Below, one piece after another: positions 1-9,400 of a stretch of 64,000 nt of DNA. Source of the stretch: an uncultured Clostridia bacterium (GTDB lineage: Bacteria > Bacillota > Clostridia > Christensenellales > CAG-138). Within the stretch, counting starts at the first letter, position 1, and the number at the start of each line of letters is the position of its first letter. The notes under the pieces are model-generated. The model ran no database searches. It was not told the origin of the DNA and saw only the letters and a program-made list of their open reading frames with translations. Location of the stretch: assembly GCA_934633985.1 (NCBI GenBank), contig CAKTYU010000001.1:124001-188000 (forward strand), in the 5' to 3' direction. A program made the translations under genes and the position numbers.

Positions 1-698
1 AATACAAGAGAATATCACTTAAGCTCTCCGGCGAGGCCATGGGCGGCGCACAGGCCGTGGATTTTGACAAGGCGGAGGCTATTGCAAAGCAGGTGGCGCG
101 GCTGCATGAGCTTGGGGCGGAGATAGGCATAACCATAGGCGGCGGCAATATATGGCGCGGACGCAGCTCCGGCGATATGGACCGCAACAGGGCGGATCAG
201 ATGGGTATGCTGGCCACGGTTATAAACTCGCTTGCCGTGCAGGACTGCCTGCTTAAGCTCGGGGTGCCCACAGTTGTAATGTCCTCCATAGATATGCCGA
301 GGATAGCGGACGGCTATTCCTCCCGCGCCGCCCACGCCGCACTCGACGCGGGCAAGGTGGTCATATTCGCGGGAGGCAGCGGGCTGCCATTCTTTTCCAC
401 CGATACCGCAGCGGCGCTTAAGGCCGCCGAGATAGGCGCGGATGCGATGCTGCTTGCAAAGAACGTGGACGCGGTATATTCCGACGACCCGCGGAAAAAC
501 CCGAACGCGATAAGGTATTCGCACCTCACCTATGACGAGGTCATAGAGCGCGAGCTCAAGGCTACCGACCTAACCGCTATAACGCTTTGCAAGGAGCAGC
601 GCATACCCATACTCGCCTTCGCCATGGCGGATCCGGACAACGTGGTAAGGGCCGTCCGGGGCGAGAGCGTGGGCACGCTGATAGATGACGTAAAGTAG
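1..698 (+). CDS. pyrH: UMP kinase (partial, 5' end outside window)
   Basis: Phosphorylates UMP to UDP in cytoplasmic pyrimidine nucleotide synthesis; the family is hexameric and belongs to the amino-acid kinase fold. The reading frame is open from base 3, and the first visible residues (YKRISLKLSGEAM) are the conserved N-terminus, so only a few residues lie outside the window. The nucleotide-binding GGGNIWRG motif and the PFFSTDTAAALKA segment with the later DAVYSDDP are visible. About 231 residues are seen, close to the usual 235-240. It stands ahead of frr, the common order in Bacillota. The likely regulators (GTP, UTP) act on the protein and cannot be read from DNA. Confidence 0.95.
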   Translation, partial: YKRISLKLSGEAMGGAQAVDFDKAEAIAKQVARLHELGAEIGITIGGGNIWRGRSSGDMDRNRADQMGMLATVINSLAVQDCLLKLGVPTVVMSSIDMPRIADGYSSRAAHAALDAGKVVIFAGGSGLPFFSTDTAAALKAAEIGADAMLLAKNVDAVYSDDPRKNPNAIRYSHLTYDEVIERELKATDLTAITLCKEQRIPILAFAMADPDNVVRAVRGESVGTLIDDVK

Positions 699-740
699 GG
701 TATAAAGCGGGCGATACTGTGAACAATCTCTAATTGGGGA

Positions 741-769
741 TTGTGCGAAGCAGGCATTTCCTGTAAAAT
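741..769 (+). promoter_or_regulatory. Candidate sigma-A promoter for frr
   Basis: TTGTGC and TAAAAT are separated by 17 bases in the 113-base gap between pyrH and frr. A small hairpin (723-744, 8 bp stem, no T run) lies just upstream. The match is moderate. Confidence 0.4.
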
Positions 770-811
770 ATAGCTGGGATTTCATAAGATAAACTTTCAG
801 GAGGTTCAAAT

Positions 812-1363
812 ATGGACGCTGTCGCAACCGCAAAAGAAAAAATGACCAAAACCGTAGCCGCATTGGAGCGCGACCTCGGAACGCTCAAGGCCGGGCGTGC
901 GAACCCCCAGGCGCTTGACCGCATAATGGTTGACTATTACGGCTCCCAGGTGCCGATAAACCAGCTTGGCAATATTTCCTCCCCCGAGGCAAGGCTGCTG
1001 GTGATCTCCCCTTATGACGCCACGATGATAAAGGAAATAGAAAAGGCCATACAGAAGTCCGACCTGGGCATCAATCCCAGCAACGACGGCCGCCTCATAC
1101 GCCTTGTGTTCCCGGAGCTCACCGAGGAGCGCCGCAAGGAGCTGGTAAAGCTCGTCCGCAAGAAGGGCGAGGAGTCCAAGGTGGCCATACGCTCCATCCG
1201 CCGCGACGCCATAGATAACATCAAGAAGGCCAAGAAGGACGGGGAGCTGACAGAGGACGACCAGAAGCGCCAGGAGGAGCAGGCGCAAAAGGCCACCGAC
1301 GAGTTCATAAAGAACATCGACAAGGTCATTGCCGACAAGGAAAAGGAGATAATGACGGTTTGA
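812..1363 (+). CDS. frr: Ribosome recycling factor
   Basis: Splits post-termination ribosomes together with EF-G. The 183-residue length is normal (about 185). The conserved LKAGRANPQALD segment near residue 30 and the charged three-helix-bundle sequence (repeated KKAKKDGELTEDDQKRQEE-type helices) identify it. The start ATG has a clear AGGAGG ribosome site. The stop overlaps the TTG start of the next small gene, suggesting translational coupling. Confidence 0.97.
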   Translation: MDAVATAKEKMTKTVAALERDLGTLKAGRANPQALDRIMVDYYGSQVPINQLGNISSPEARLLVISPYDATMIKEIEKAIQKSDLGINPSNDGRLIRLVFPELTEERRKELVKLVRKKGEESKVAIRSIRRDAIDNIKKAKKDGELTEDDQKRQEEQAQKATDEFIKNIDKVIADKEKEIMTV

Positions 1364-1560
1364 TATCCGTACTTGGATACGAGCTTGCAAGGGCGAAGGA
1401 GCTGCTGGAGGCCGAAGGATACAGCGTGAAATGCATAGAGACCCGCAGCCGCAAGGGACTTAACGGCAACGAAAAACGGGTGATAAGGCAGCGCGCCGAC
1501 GGCGATTCGGCAGAGCTTGTATGGGCCCTGTTCAAAACAGACTGCGAATATGGGGGATAG
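1360..1560 (+). CDS. Small PASTA-like protein between frr and uppS
   Basis: A 66-residue protein starting at TTG inside the end of frr (TTGA overlap). The sequence reads VLGYELARAKELLEAEGY, then a basic stretch RSRKG, then RVIRQR. The spacing of Gly, Ala and hydrophobic residues resembles one PASTA repeat (GxxxxxAxxxLxxxGYxV ... VIxQ). There is no signal peptide or membrane segment, so it is probably cytoplasmic. Its place between frr and uppS and the tight overlap argue for a real gene. Function is unknown; RNA or nucleotide binding would fit the basic patch but is a guess. Confidence 0.7.
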   Translation: MISVLGYELARAKELLEAEGYSVKCIETRSRKGLNGNEKRVIRQRADGDSAELVWALFKTDCEYGG

Positions 1561-1606
1561 CGGTTAGTTCCGCGTCCCCCTTTGCATCGGAGGATAGTTT
1601 TACACA

Positions 1607-2326
1607 ATGGCAAGGATACAGCCTCAAAGCGCGGGCCTTGCGCCGGAGCTTCCGCGGCATGTAGGCATAATAATGGACGGAAACGGCCGTTACGCCACGC
1701 GGCGTGGACTGCCCAGAAAGCTGGGCCACCGGGCGGGCATGGAGCGGCTGCGGGGACTTATACGCTTTTCGTCGGATATCGGCATAGAGGCGCTGTCGCT
1801 GTACGCCTTTTCCACCGAGAACTGGAAGCGGCCCAGAGAAGAGATAGGTGCGCTGTTCGACCTTTTTCTGGAGTACTTTATAAGCGAGCTGGACGAACTG
1901 GACAAGAACAACGTCTGCATACGCATAATGGGCGATATGTCCGCATTTCCGGAAAAGATGGGGCAGGAGACCGACGAGGCCATGCACAAGACCAGAAACA
2001 ACACCGGCCTCAAGCTGAACATAGCCCTGAACTACGGCAGCAGGGCAGAGGTGGTGCGCGCCTGCAACGCCCTCATCGAGCGCGGCAAGCCCGCAGACGA
2101 GGCCGACCTTATGAATGCCCTGTATACCGCAGGGCTGCCGGATCTTGACCTGATAATCCGTACGGCGGGAGAGCAGCGGTTATCCAACTTCATGCTGCTC
2201 CAGGCGGCATACGCCGAGCTTGTGTTCACGGACGTGACATTTCCCGAGCTTACGGATGAAAAATACGCGGAATGCATAAGGGAATACCAGCGGCGCACCA
2301 GAAGGTTCGGCGCGGTGACAGAATAA
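1607..2326 (+). CDS. uppS: Isoprenyl transferase (undecaprenyl diphosphate synthase)
   Basis: Condenses isopentenyl diphosphate onto farnesyl diphosphate to make the C55 lipid carrier for peptidoglycan and other wall polymers. The HVGIIMDGNGR motif holds catalytic Asp24; TENWKRP and RTAGEQRLSNF are the substrate-binding segments. At 239 residues it has family length. Two positions differ from the common sequence: Tyr29 replaces the usual Trp after DGNGR, and Leu replaces the Trp in SNFLLWQ. It precedes cdsA, dxr, rseP and ispG, a cluster that makes its own isoprenoid precursor. Confidence 0.95.
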   Translation: MARIQPQSAGLAPELPRHVGIIMDGNGRYATRRGLPRKLGHRAGMERLRGLIRFSSDIGIEALSLYAFSTENWKRPREEIGALFDLFLEYFISELDELDKNNVCIRIMGDMSAFPEKMGQETDEAMHKTRNNTGLKLNIALNYGSRAEVVRACNALIERGKPADEADLMNALYTAGLPDLDLIIRTAGEQRLSNFMLLQAAYAELVFTDVTFPELTDEKYAECIREYQRRTRRFGAVTE

Positions 2327-2351
2327 ATCATAAAAAAGGAGAAGCGGCGTA

Positions 2352-3185
2352 ATGGATAGCGGCAGGAAAACCAGAGTGATAGTAGGCGTGCTGCTGGGGT
2401 TGCTCTTCGTGGGCATAGTGGCGTTCGGCAGCGTGTTCCGCACCGTGGTATTTACCGTGGCGGCGGTGATAGCGGTATATGAGATGTCAAACATGATCTA
2501 TAAAAAGACGGAGAAGAATATATTCGCGGCGCCCGCATACGTCTTTGCGGCGCTGTGCTTTCCGATAGCTGCGGCGACGAAGGAAAACGCCGCTACCGCA
2601 GTGATGCTCCTCGGCGCGCTGTGCCTGATACTGGTTGCGGCGGAGAGGATATTCAACAAGCTGCGCACCACGGAGGAGAGCATATACTCCGCGTTCATGC
2701 TCATATACCCCATGTCGCTGTTTGGGATGCTGGCGCTGATAATGCCCGCCGACGGGCTCGTATCGCCCAAAAACGTGGGTCTGCTGCTGGTATTCATATG
2801 CCCGCTCATGGGCGACATGCTGGCCTATTACATAGGCTCCTCCATGGGCAAGCGAAAGCTTTGCCCCGAGATAAGCCCTCATAAGACGGTTGAGGGAAGC
2901 TATGGAAGCTTTCTTGGCGGACTGCTGGGCGGCTTCGCGTGCTTCCTGCTGCAATTCATATGGGGGCTGCGCCTGCCCATACTTCCCATGCTGCTTGTGG
3001 GTATTATCTGCGGAGGAGTAGGGCAGATAGGCGACCTGTTTGCGTCCGTCATAAAACGCTGGGCAGGGGCAAAGGATTACGGCAACATATTTCCCGGCCA
3101 TGGCGGGGTGATAGACAGGTTGGACAGCGTGCTCATGTGCGCACCGGTGGTGCTGTGTTACGTATGGCTCAGTATGCTGGGCTAA
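2352..3185 (+). CDS. cdsA: Phosphatidate cytidylyltransferase
   Basis: Makes CDP-diacylglycerol from CTP and phosphatidic acid in the membrane. The 277-residue protein has multiple hydrophobic segments and the C-terminal signature read here as SVIKRWAGAKDYGNIFPGHGG followed by DRLDS, holding the conserved Lys, Asp and Gly residues. A ribosome site (AAGGAG) lies upstream of the ATG. It belongs to the uppS-cdsA-dxr-rseP run, and its product would feed the CDP-alcohol phosphatidyltransferase at 44119-44658. Confidence 0.95.
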   Translation: MDSGRKTRVIVGVLLGLLFVGIVAFGSVFRTVVFTVAAVIAVYEMSNMIYKKTEKNIFAAPAYVFAALCFPIAAATKENAATAVMLLGALCLILVAAERIFNKLRTTEESIYSAFMLIYPMSLFGMLALIMPADGLVSPKNVGLLLVFICPLMGDMLAYYIGSSMGKRKLCPEISPHKTVEGSYGSFLGGLLGGFACFLLQFIWGLRLPILPMLLVGIICGGVGQIGDLFASVIKRWAGAKDYGNIFPGHGGVIDRLDSVLMCAPVVLCYVWLSMLG

Positions 3186-3197
3186 AGGAATGTAATA

Positions 3198-4340
3198 ATG
3201 AAGAATATAGCTGTTTTGGGCTGCACCGGCTCCATAGGCAGGCAGACCCTTGACGTTATCAGGGCCAATCCGGATAGGTTCCGGGCGGCTGTTCTTTGCG
3301 CGGGCGGAGACGCCGGGGCCATGCTCAAGGCGGCGGAGGAATTTCGCCCGGATTATATCGCCATGGCGGACGAGGCCGCGGCGGAGAGGCTAAGGCAAAG
3401 CGGGATAAGGGCAAGGATAGCGGGCGGCGAGCAGGCGGTGCTGGAGGCGGCGGCCTGTGAGGACGCCGACATAATAGTAAACGGCATAAGCGGCTTTTTT
3501 GGCATGAAGCCGCTGCTTGCGGCGCTGGAGGCGGGCAAGACCGTCGCCCTTGCCAACAAGGAAAGCATAGTCTGCGCCCACGATCTGGTAAATGCCGCGC
3601 TGAAAAAGGGCGGGGCCATAATACCGGTGGACAGCGAGCAGAGCGCCATATTTCAATGCATGGCGGCGGGAAGCCGCGGCGAGATACAGAGGCTCATACT
3701 TACGGCCTCCGGCGGCCCCTTCAGGGAATATACAAGGGAGCAGCTAAGGGCCGTCACGCCGGAGCAGGCGGGGAATCACCCCACATGGAGGATGGGGCAA
3801 AAGATTACCATAGACTCCGCTACACTTTTCAACAAGGGCCTTGAAATAATGGAGGCCAGCTATCTTTTCGACGTGCCGGGGGAAAGGATAAGCGTGCTGG
3901 TGCATCCCGAGTCAATAGTGCATTCCATGGTTGAATATACGGACGGGTGCAATATGGCCCAGCTATCCAGGCCGGATATGCGGCTTGCGATACAGTACGC
4001 GCTCACATATCCCGACAGGATCCCCGGCGAGTTCGGAAGGCTCCGTCTGGAGGAGGTCGGCAAAATAACCTTTTACGCGCCGGATACCGATAAATTTCCG
4101 GCGATACCCATGGCGTATGAGGCGCTGCGCGAGGGCGGGGCGCTGCCCATAGTTTATAACGGCGCGAACGAGGCGGCGGTGGATATGTTCATACGGGGCA
4201 AAATACGCTTTGACGAGATAGCCGGCGTGGTCGGATACGCCCTGAACAGGGCGGACAGGGGGAATATACTCTCCCTTGAGGACATAATAAAGACAGACAG
4301 GCAGGCGAGAAGGCTTGCATTTGAGAAAGGAAACGCATAA
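3198..4340 (+). CDS. dxr: 1-deoxy-D-xylulose 5-phosphate reductoisomerase
   Basis: Second step of the MEP isoprenoid pathway: NADPH-dependent conversion of DXP to 2-C-methylerythritol 4-phosphate. The NADPH motif GCTGSIGRQTLDVI is at residues 8-21. PVDSEQSAIFQ and NHPTWRMGQKITIDSATL carry the metal and substrate residues, and HPESIVHSMVEY follows. At 380 residues it is full length. The stop codon directly abuts the ATG of rseP. With ispG downstream it shows that this organism uses the MEP route. Confidence 0.97.
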   Translation: MKNIAVLGCTGSIGRQTLDVIRANPDRFRAAVLCAGGDAGAMLKAAEEFRPDYIAMADEAAAERLRQSGIRARIAGGEQAVLEAAACEDADIIVNGISGFFGMKPLLAALEAGKTVALANKESIVCAHDLVNAALKKGGAIIPVDSEQSAIFQCMAAGSRGEIQRLILTASGGPFREYTREQLRAVTPEQAGNHPTWRMGQKITIDSATLFNKGLEIMEASYLFDVPGERISVLVHPESIVHSMVEYTDGCNMAQLSRPDMRLAIQYALTYPDRIPGEFGRLRLEEVGKITFYAPDTDKFPAIPMAYEALREGGALPIVYNGANEAAVDMFIRGKIRFDEIAGVVGYALNRADRGNILSLEDIIKTDRQARRLAFEKGNA

Positions 4341-5360
4341 ATGACGCTTTTGTCGATAGTCGGTGCGCTGCTGGTGCTTACGGTGCTGGTATTCGTGCAT
4401 GAGCTTGGACATTTTTACGCCGGCAAAAAGCTTGGCTTCCGCATAGACGAGTTCGCCATAGGCATGGGCCCTGTGGTTTGCAGCAAGGAGAAAAACGGTA
4501 CGCGCTTCGCCATACGTGCGCTGCCCATAGGCGGCCTGTGCGCCTTCCACGGCGAGGACGAGGGGGGATCCGATCCGGAGTGCTTCAACGCCCAGCCGGT
4601 ATGGAAGCGCATGATAGTGGTGCTGGCCGGCCCGTTTATGAATATACTTCTGGCGGTGGTGCTGGCGATCATAATACTTATGACATACGGCGAGTATATG
4701 CCAAAGATAACCGGCTTTACCGGGGAGAACACCCCGGCGGAGGCCGCGGGCATACAGGAGGGCGACATAATAACCGCCATAGACGGCAAGAGCATAACCT
4801 ACTATGCGGAATGCACGGATTACATAAGGCAGGCGGATCACGCCGGCATAGAGGTAACGGTAAGGCGCGGCGGCAGCGACGTGACACTCACCGCCCGCGA
4901 CATATACGACCCTGAAAGCGGCAGCAACAGGCTGGGCATATACATCTCCCCCGAAAGGCTGCACTACGGCCTGCTTGAGGCTGCGACAAATTCGGTACGT
5001 TACACCTGCTATATTGTAAAAGAGATGTTCAAGGTGCTGGGCGGCCTGTTTACGGGAAGCGTAACCTCCGACGACGTTGCCGGGCCGGTGGGAACCATAA
5101 GCATAATAGGCCAGGCGGTGAGGGCAGGCTTTGAGGTAGTGCTGCGCCTCGGAGTGCTTATAAGCATCAACCTCGGCATAATGAACATACTGCCCATTCC
5201 GGCGCTGGACGGCGGAAGGTTCCTGTTCATGGTGATTGAGGCGATACGCGGCAAGCCCATACCTCCGGAGAAGGAGGGCATGATACACATGGCGGGGCTG
5301 ATGCTGCTCTTCGGCCTTATGATAATGCTCACCGTGATGGACGTAAGCAAGCTGTTTTAG
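4341..5360 (+). CDS. rseP: Site-2 zinc protease (RseP/RasP family)
   Basis: Intramembrane metalloprotease that cleaves membrane-bound regulators such as anti-sigma factors and remnant signal peptides. HELGH at residues 20-24 supplies the zinc ligands within the first membrane segment, and ALDGGR with Asp290 supplies the third. A PDZ domain lies at about residues 120-200 (GENTPAEAAGIQEGD is its start). The 339-residue length and the gene order match the Bacillota RasP group rather than SpoIVFB, which lacks the PDZ domain. No anti-sigma substrate is in the window. Confidence 0.93.
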   Translation: MTLLSIVGALLVLTVLVFVHELGHFYAGKKLGFRIDEFAIGMGPVVCSKEKNGTRFAIRALPIGGLCAFHGEDEGGSDPECFNAQPVWKRMIVVLAGPFMNILLAVVLAIIILMTYGEYMPKITGFTGENTPAEAAGIQEGDIITAIDGKSITYYAECTDYIRQADHAGIEVTVRRGGSDVTLTARDIYDPESGSNRLGIYISPERLHYGLLEAATNSVRYTCYIVKEMFKVLGGLFTGSVTSDDVAGPVGTISIIGQAVRAGFEVVLRLGVLISINLGIMNILPIPALDGGRFLFMVIEAIRGKPIPPEKEGMIHMAGLMLLFGLMIMLTVMDVSKLF

Positions 5361-5396
5361 CTGCGATATTGCAGGGAGATCTTTTTGGGGGGAAGG

Positions 5397-6455
5397 ATGA
5401 AAAATACAAGAAAAGTTATGGCAGGGGCGGTGCAGATAGGCGGCGGCGCCCCCGTCACCATACAGTCTATGACCAATACAGACACGGCGGACGCAATAGC
5501 TACCGCCGATCAGATATTGGCCCTTGAGGACGCGGGCTGCGAGATAGTCCGCTCTTCCGTGTACAATGAAGCATGTGCAAAGGCAATACCCGAGATAAAG
5601 AGCAGGATACACATACCCCTCGTCGCGGATATACATTTCGACTGGCGGCTCGCCATAGCCGCCATGGAAAACGGCGCGGACAAGCTGCGCTTCAACCCCG
5701 GCAACATAGGCGGGGAGGAAAATGTAAAAAGGCTGGCGGACTGCGCCAAGGCCCACCGCGTCCCCATGCGTATAGGCGTAAACGGCGGCTCTGCGGAAAA
5801 GGAGCTTATACGAAGGTACGGCGGCCCGAGGCCGGAGGCGCTGGTGGAGAGCGCCCTCAAGCACATAGGCCTGCTGGAAAGGCAGGGCTATTACGATATG
5901 GTCGTATCCATCAAATCCTCCAGCGTGCCGGATACAGTCGAGGCTTACAGGCTGATGAGCAAAAAGTGCGATTATCCGCTGCATATAGGCGTTACGGAGG
6001 CGGGCGGCGGCGAAATGGCGCTCGTAAAGGCCGCCGCCGCCATGGGCGCGCTGCTGGTGGACGGCATAGGGGATACCATGCGCGTATCCATGACCGGAGA
6101 TCCGGTGCAGGAGGTTTACGCCGCTGAGAAGATACTAAAGGCCGTTGGGCTGAGAAAAGAGGGCGTGGAAATAGTGAGCTGCCCCACCTGCGGCAGGACC
6201 TGCACAGACCTTCTCAGCGCCGCAAACCGGGTGGAGCGGGAGCTTTCCGAAATCATACCCAAGGGAAGGTACCTTAAGGTAGCCGTGATGGGCTGCGTCG
6301 TAAACGGCCCCGGCGAAGCGGCGGAGGCGGATATAGGCGTGGCCTTCGGCAAGGGCGGCTGCGCCCTGTTCAAGGGCGGCAAGCTCTTCAAAACTGTCCC
6401 TCTGGAAGCCGCCGTGGACGAGCTGATAGCCGAGGCGAGGACGATGATAGAATAA
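5397..6455 (+). CDS. ispG: 4-hydroxy-3-methylbut-2-en-1-yl diphosphate synthase
   Basis: Penultimate step of the MEP pathway, an iron-sulfur reductase converting MEcPP to HMBPP. The N-terminal TIM barrel is seen in VQIGGGAPVTIQSMTNTDT. The 4Fe-4S ligands are the two Cys in CPTCGRT and one in GCVVNGPGEA. I chose the ATG at 5397 (352 residues) because the upstream in-frame TTG at 5385 overlaps the GGGGGGAAGG ribosome site. The gene stands directly before polC. Confidence 0.95.
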   Translation: MKNTRKVMAGAVQIGGGAPVTIQSMTNTDTADAIATADQILALEDAGCEIVRSSVYNEACAKAIPEIKSRIHIPLVADIHFDWRLAIAAMENGADKLRFNPGNIGGEENVKRLADCAKAHRVPMRIGVNGGSAEKELIRRYGGPRPEALVESALKHIGLLERQGYYDMVVSIKSSSVPDTVEAYRLMSKKCDYPLHIGVTEAGGGEMALVKAAAAMGALLVDGIGDTMRVSMTGDPVQEVYAAEKILKAVGLRKEGVEIVSCPTCGRTCTDLLSAANRVERELSEIIPKGRYLKVAVMGCVVNGPGEAAEADIGVAFGKGGCALFKGGKLFKTVPLEAAVDELIAEARTMIE

Positions 6456-6459
6456 GCCT

Positions 6460-9400
6460 ATGGAACATAAGCTCTTGACAATATTCGAAAAATACGGCCT
6501 CGGGGACGGCGAGATAATCGACGCCGGATTGAACAGGCGCGAAAACTTGCTGACCGTTACCGTGCAGTGCGGTCATATAGCCAGCGCGGAGGACATAGCC
6601 CGCCTTGAGGGGGAGCTTTGCGCCCTCATGCCGGGCTGCCGCACAAAGGTCATAATCAGGTGCGGCGGGCTTTCGGCGCTGCTTTCCGACCGCGACCAGG
6701 CTACGCTTGGCGTGCTCAAAAAAACGTGGTGCGACATACTTCCGGTGTGCCGCCCCGCAATACACAGCTCAAGCTGGGACTATGAAGGCGGCACGCTCAG
6801 GGTAAGGATACCCGGGCGGGTATTCGAGCTGGCCTCCGATCCCAGGCACAGGGAGGCTGTAAGGGCTTATTACCTCGACAGGTACGGCATGGAGGCGGAC
6901 ATAGAGCTCATCGCGGACGACGCCATGGAGCTTATGCTGCCCAAGGAGGAAAAGCCCGCCATGCAGCCTAAAAAGGCCGCGGATGCCAGGAAAAAGACGC
7001 CCCCCGACAGGGCGGATGTCATATATGGCAAGCCCATAAAAAAGACCGCCATAATCCAGCAGCGCGACGTGGACGAGACTATGGGCTACGTCACGGTAAA
7101 GGGCGAGATACTCTCCCTCGAAACTACAAAGCAGAAAAACGGCAGGACTATACTGACATTTGCCATAAGCGACCATACCAATACGCTGCCCTGCAAGATG
7201 TTTCTCGAGGAGGGCGAGACGGGCATCGCCGATACCATAGCCGGCATACAGAAAAAAAAGGACATACTTATCGTCGCCGGAAAGTATATGATGGATCAGT
7301 GGCTCAGGCGAATGTGCGTATTCACGCGGGACGTGGGCTGGGAGCCAAGAGCGGTGCGCACGGACAAGTCCGAGGAGAAGCGCGTAGAGCTGCATCTTCA
7401 TACCAAGATGTCCAGCATGGACGGCCTGACAGACGTTAAGGACGCCATAAAGACCGCAGCCCGCTGGGGCCATAAGGCCATAGCAATAACGGATCACGGC
7501 GTGGTACACGCCTTCCCGGATGCGGTGGCACAGGCAGACAAGCTGAAAAAGGACGGCAAGGACATAAAAATACTGCTGGGCGTGGAGGGATACCTCATGC
7601 CGGACAGCGAGCTTATAAAGCGGCCGGAGCAATACGTGGCGATAGGAGTGGTAGCATATCCCGGCGTAAAGGAGGACGACGTATTCGAGATAGCCGCGCT
7701 CCGCTTTGACGGCGGCGGCGAAGGGGAAGGCATATCCATAACAGTCAACAGCGGCGCGGCGCTGACAGGCGCCATGGCTGAGGAAACGGGGCTCACGCAG
7801 GAGATGATAAACAACGGCGTGAGCCTGAAGGACGCTCTGAAGCAGCTGTATGACTTTATAGGCGATGGAGTGAAGGTGATACACGACCCGCTGGAGCTGA
7901 ACAACCTGAGGCAGCACGGCCTGCGCTTTGATATGGAGCTGGACGCGCACTGTATAAGCACCTCCATGCTGTTCCATTACCTGCACAGGGAAAGCAAGCA
8001 GACGGATATGCCTGCCGCTGCGGAGGCGCTGGGGGTAGAGTACAGCGGCGGCAGGGCCATGGACAGGGCAAGGGCTTCCGCGAGGATAATGAAAGCCATA
8101 CTGTCCGAGATGACCGCAAGGGGCATAGAAAAGCTGCCGGTCATAGACGCGGTCCCCAAGGAAAAGGGGAAGGGCCGCAGGCTCGCCTACCATATAATCA
8201 TAATGGCAAGGAACCACGAGGGGCTCATGAACCTTTACCGCCTCGTGTCATACGCGCACCTCGAGCATCTTCGCAAGGTGCCCCGGATACCCAGAAGCCT
8301 CCTCAATATGCACCGGGAGGGCCTGATAGTGGGCTCCGCCTGCGAGGCGGGCGAGCTTTTCCGGGCGGTGCTAAGGGGCGACAGCGAGGAAAAGCTCATG
8401 TCCATAGCGGATATGTACGACTATCTTGAGATACAGCCCATAGGCAACAACGCCTTCCTCATGCGAAACGGCACGGTGGAGACAGAGGAGGGGCTGCGCG
8501 ACCTCAACCGCAGGATAGTAGCCCTGGGCGACAAGATGGGCAAGCCCGTGGTAGCCACGGGGGACGTACACTTTCTGGAGCCGGACGATGCGCTTTTCCG
8601 CAGCATAATAATGCACGCAAGAGGCTTTGACGACGCGGAGCAGCAGGCCCCCCTATACTTCAAGACCACGGACGAGATGCTGGAGGAATTTTCCTATCTG
8701 GGCGAGGAAAAGGCGAGGGAGGTAGTTGTAACCAACCCCAACATGATAGCCGATAGCTGCGAGAGGATGAAGGCGTTCCTGTCTGAAAAGGGCACATACG
8801 CCCCGACCTTTCCCGGCGCAAACGACGAGCTGAGGGATATGGCGCTGAAAAAGGCCCATGAGATATACGGCGACGAGCTGCCGGAGATCGTTCAGAAGCG
8901 CCTCGATAAGGAGCTGAATTCCATCATAGGCAACGGCTATTCCTCGCTGTACCTGATGGCCCAGCGCCTCGTGCATAAGTCGAACAGCGACGGATACCTC
9001 GTCGGTTCCCGAGGCTCCGTAGGCTCTTCCTTCGTGGCGAATATGGCGGGAATAACCGAGGTAAACGCCTTGCAGCCCCACTATGTCTGCCCCAACTGCC
9101 GGCATAGCGACTTCGACATAGACCGCACAAAATATGCCTGCGGCGTGGATATGCCGGATAAGGAATGCCCCGTGTGCGGAACGAAATACAAAAAGCTCGG
9201 CTATGAGATACCCTTCGAGGTGTTCCTGGGCTTCAAGGGGGATAAGACGCCGGATATAGACCTTAACTTCTCCGGCGATTATCAGCCTGTTGCGCATAAG
9301 TACGTCGAGGTGATGTTCGGCGAGGGCCATGCCTTCCGGGCCGGAACCATATCCGGCGTAAAGGACAAGATAGCCTACGGCTACGTCCGCTCCTACTGCG

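Noticed and set aside
3963..5984. Long open frame on the minus strand opposite dxr, rseP and ispG
   Set aside because: It lies wholly opposite three clearly recognised genes, shows no motif, and is rich in His, Tyr and Gly as expected for an antisense frame in GC-rich DNA. The same applies to frames opposite polC (8653-10212) and pnp (20724-22343).
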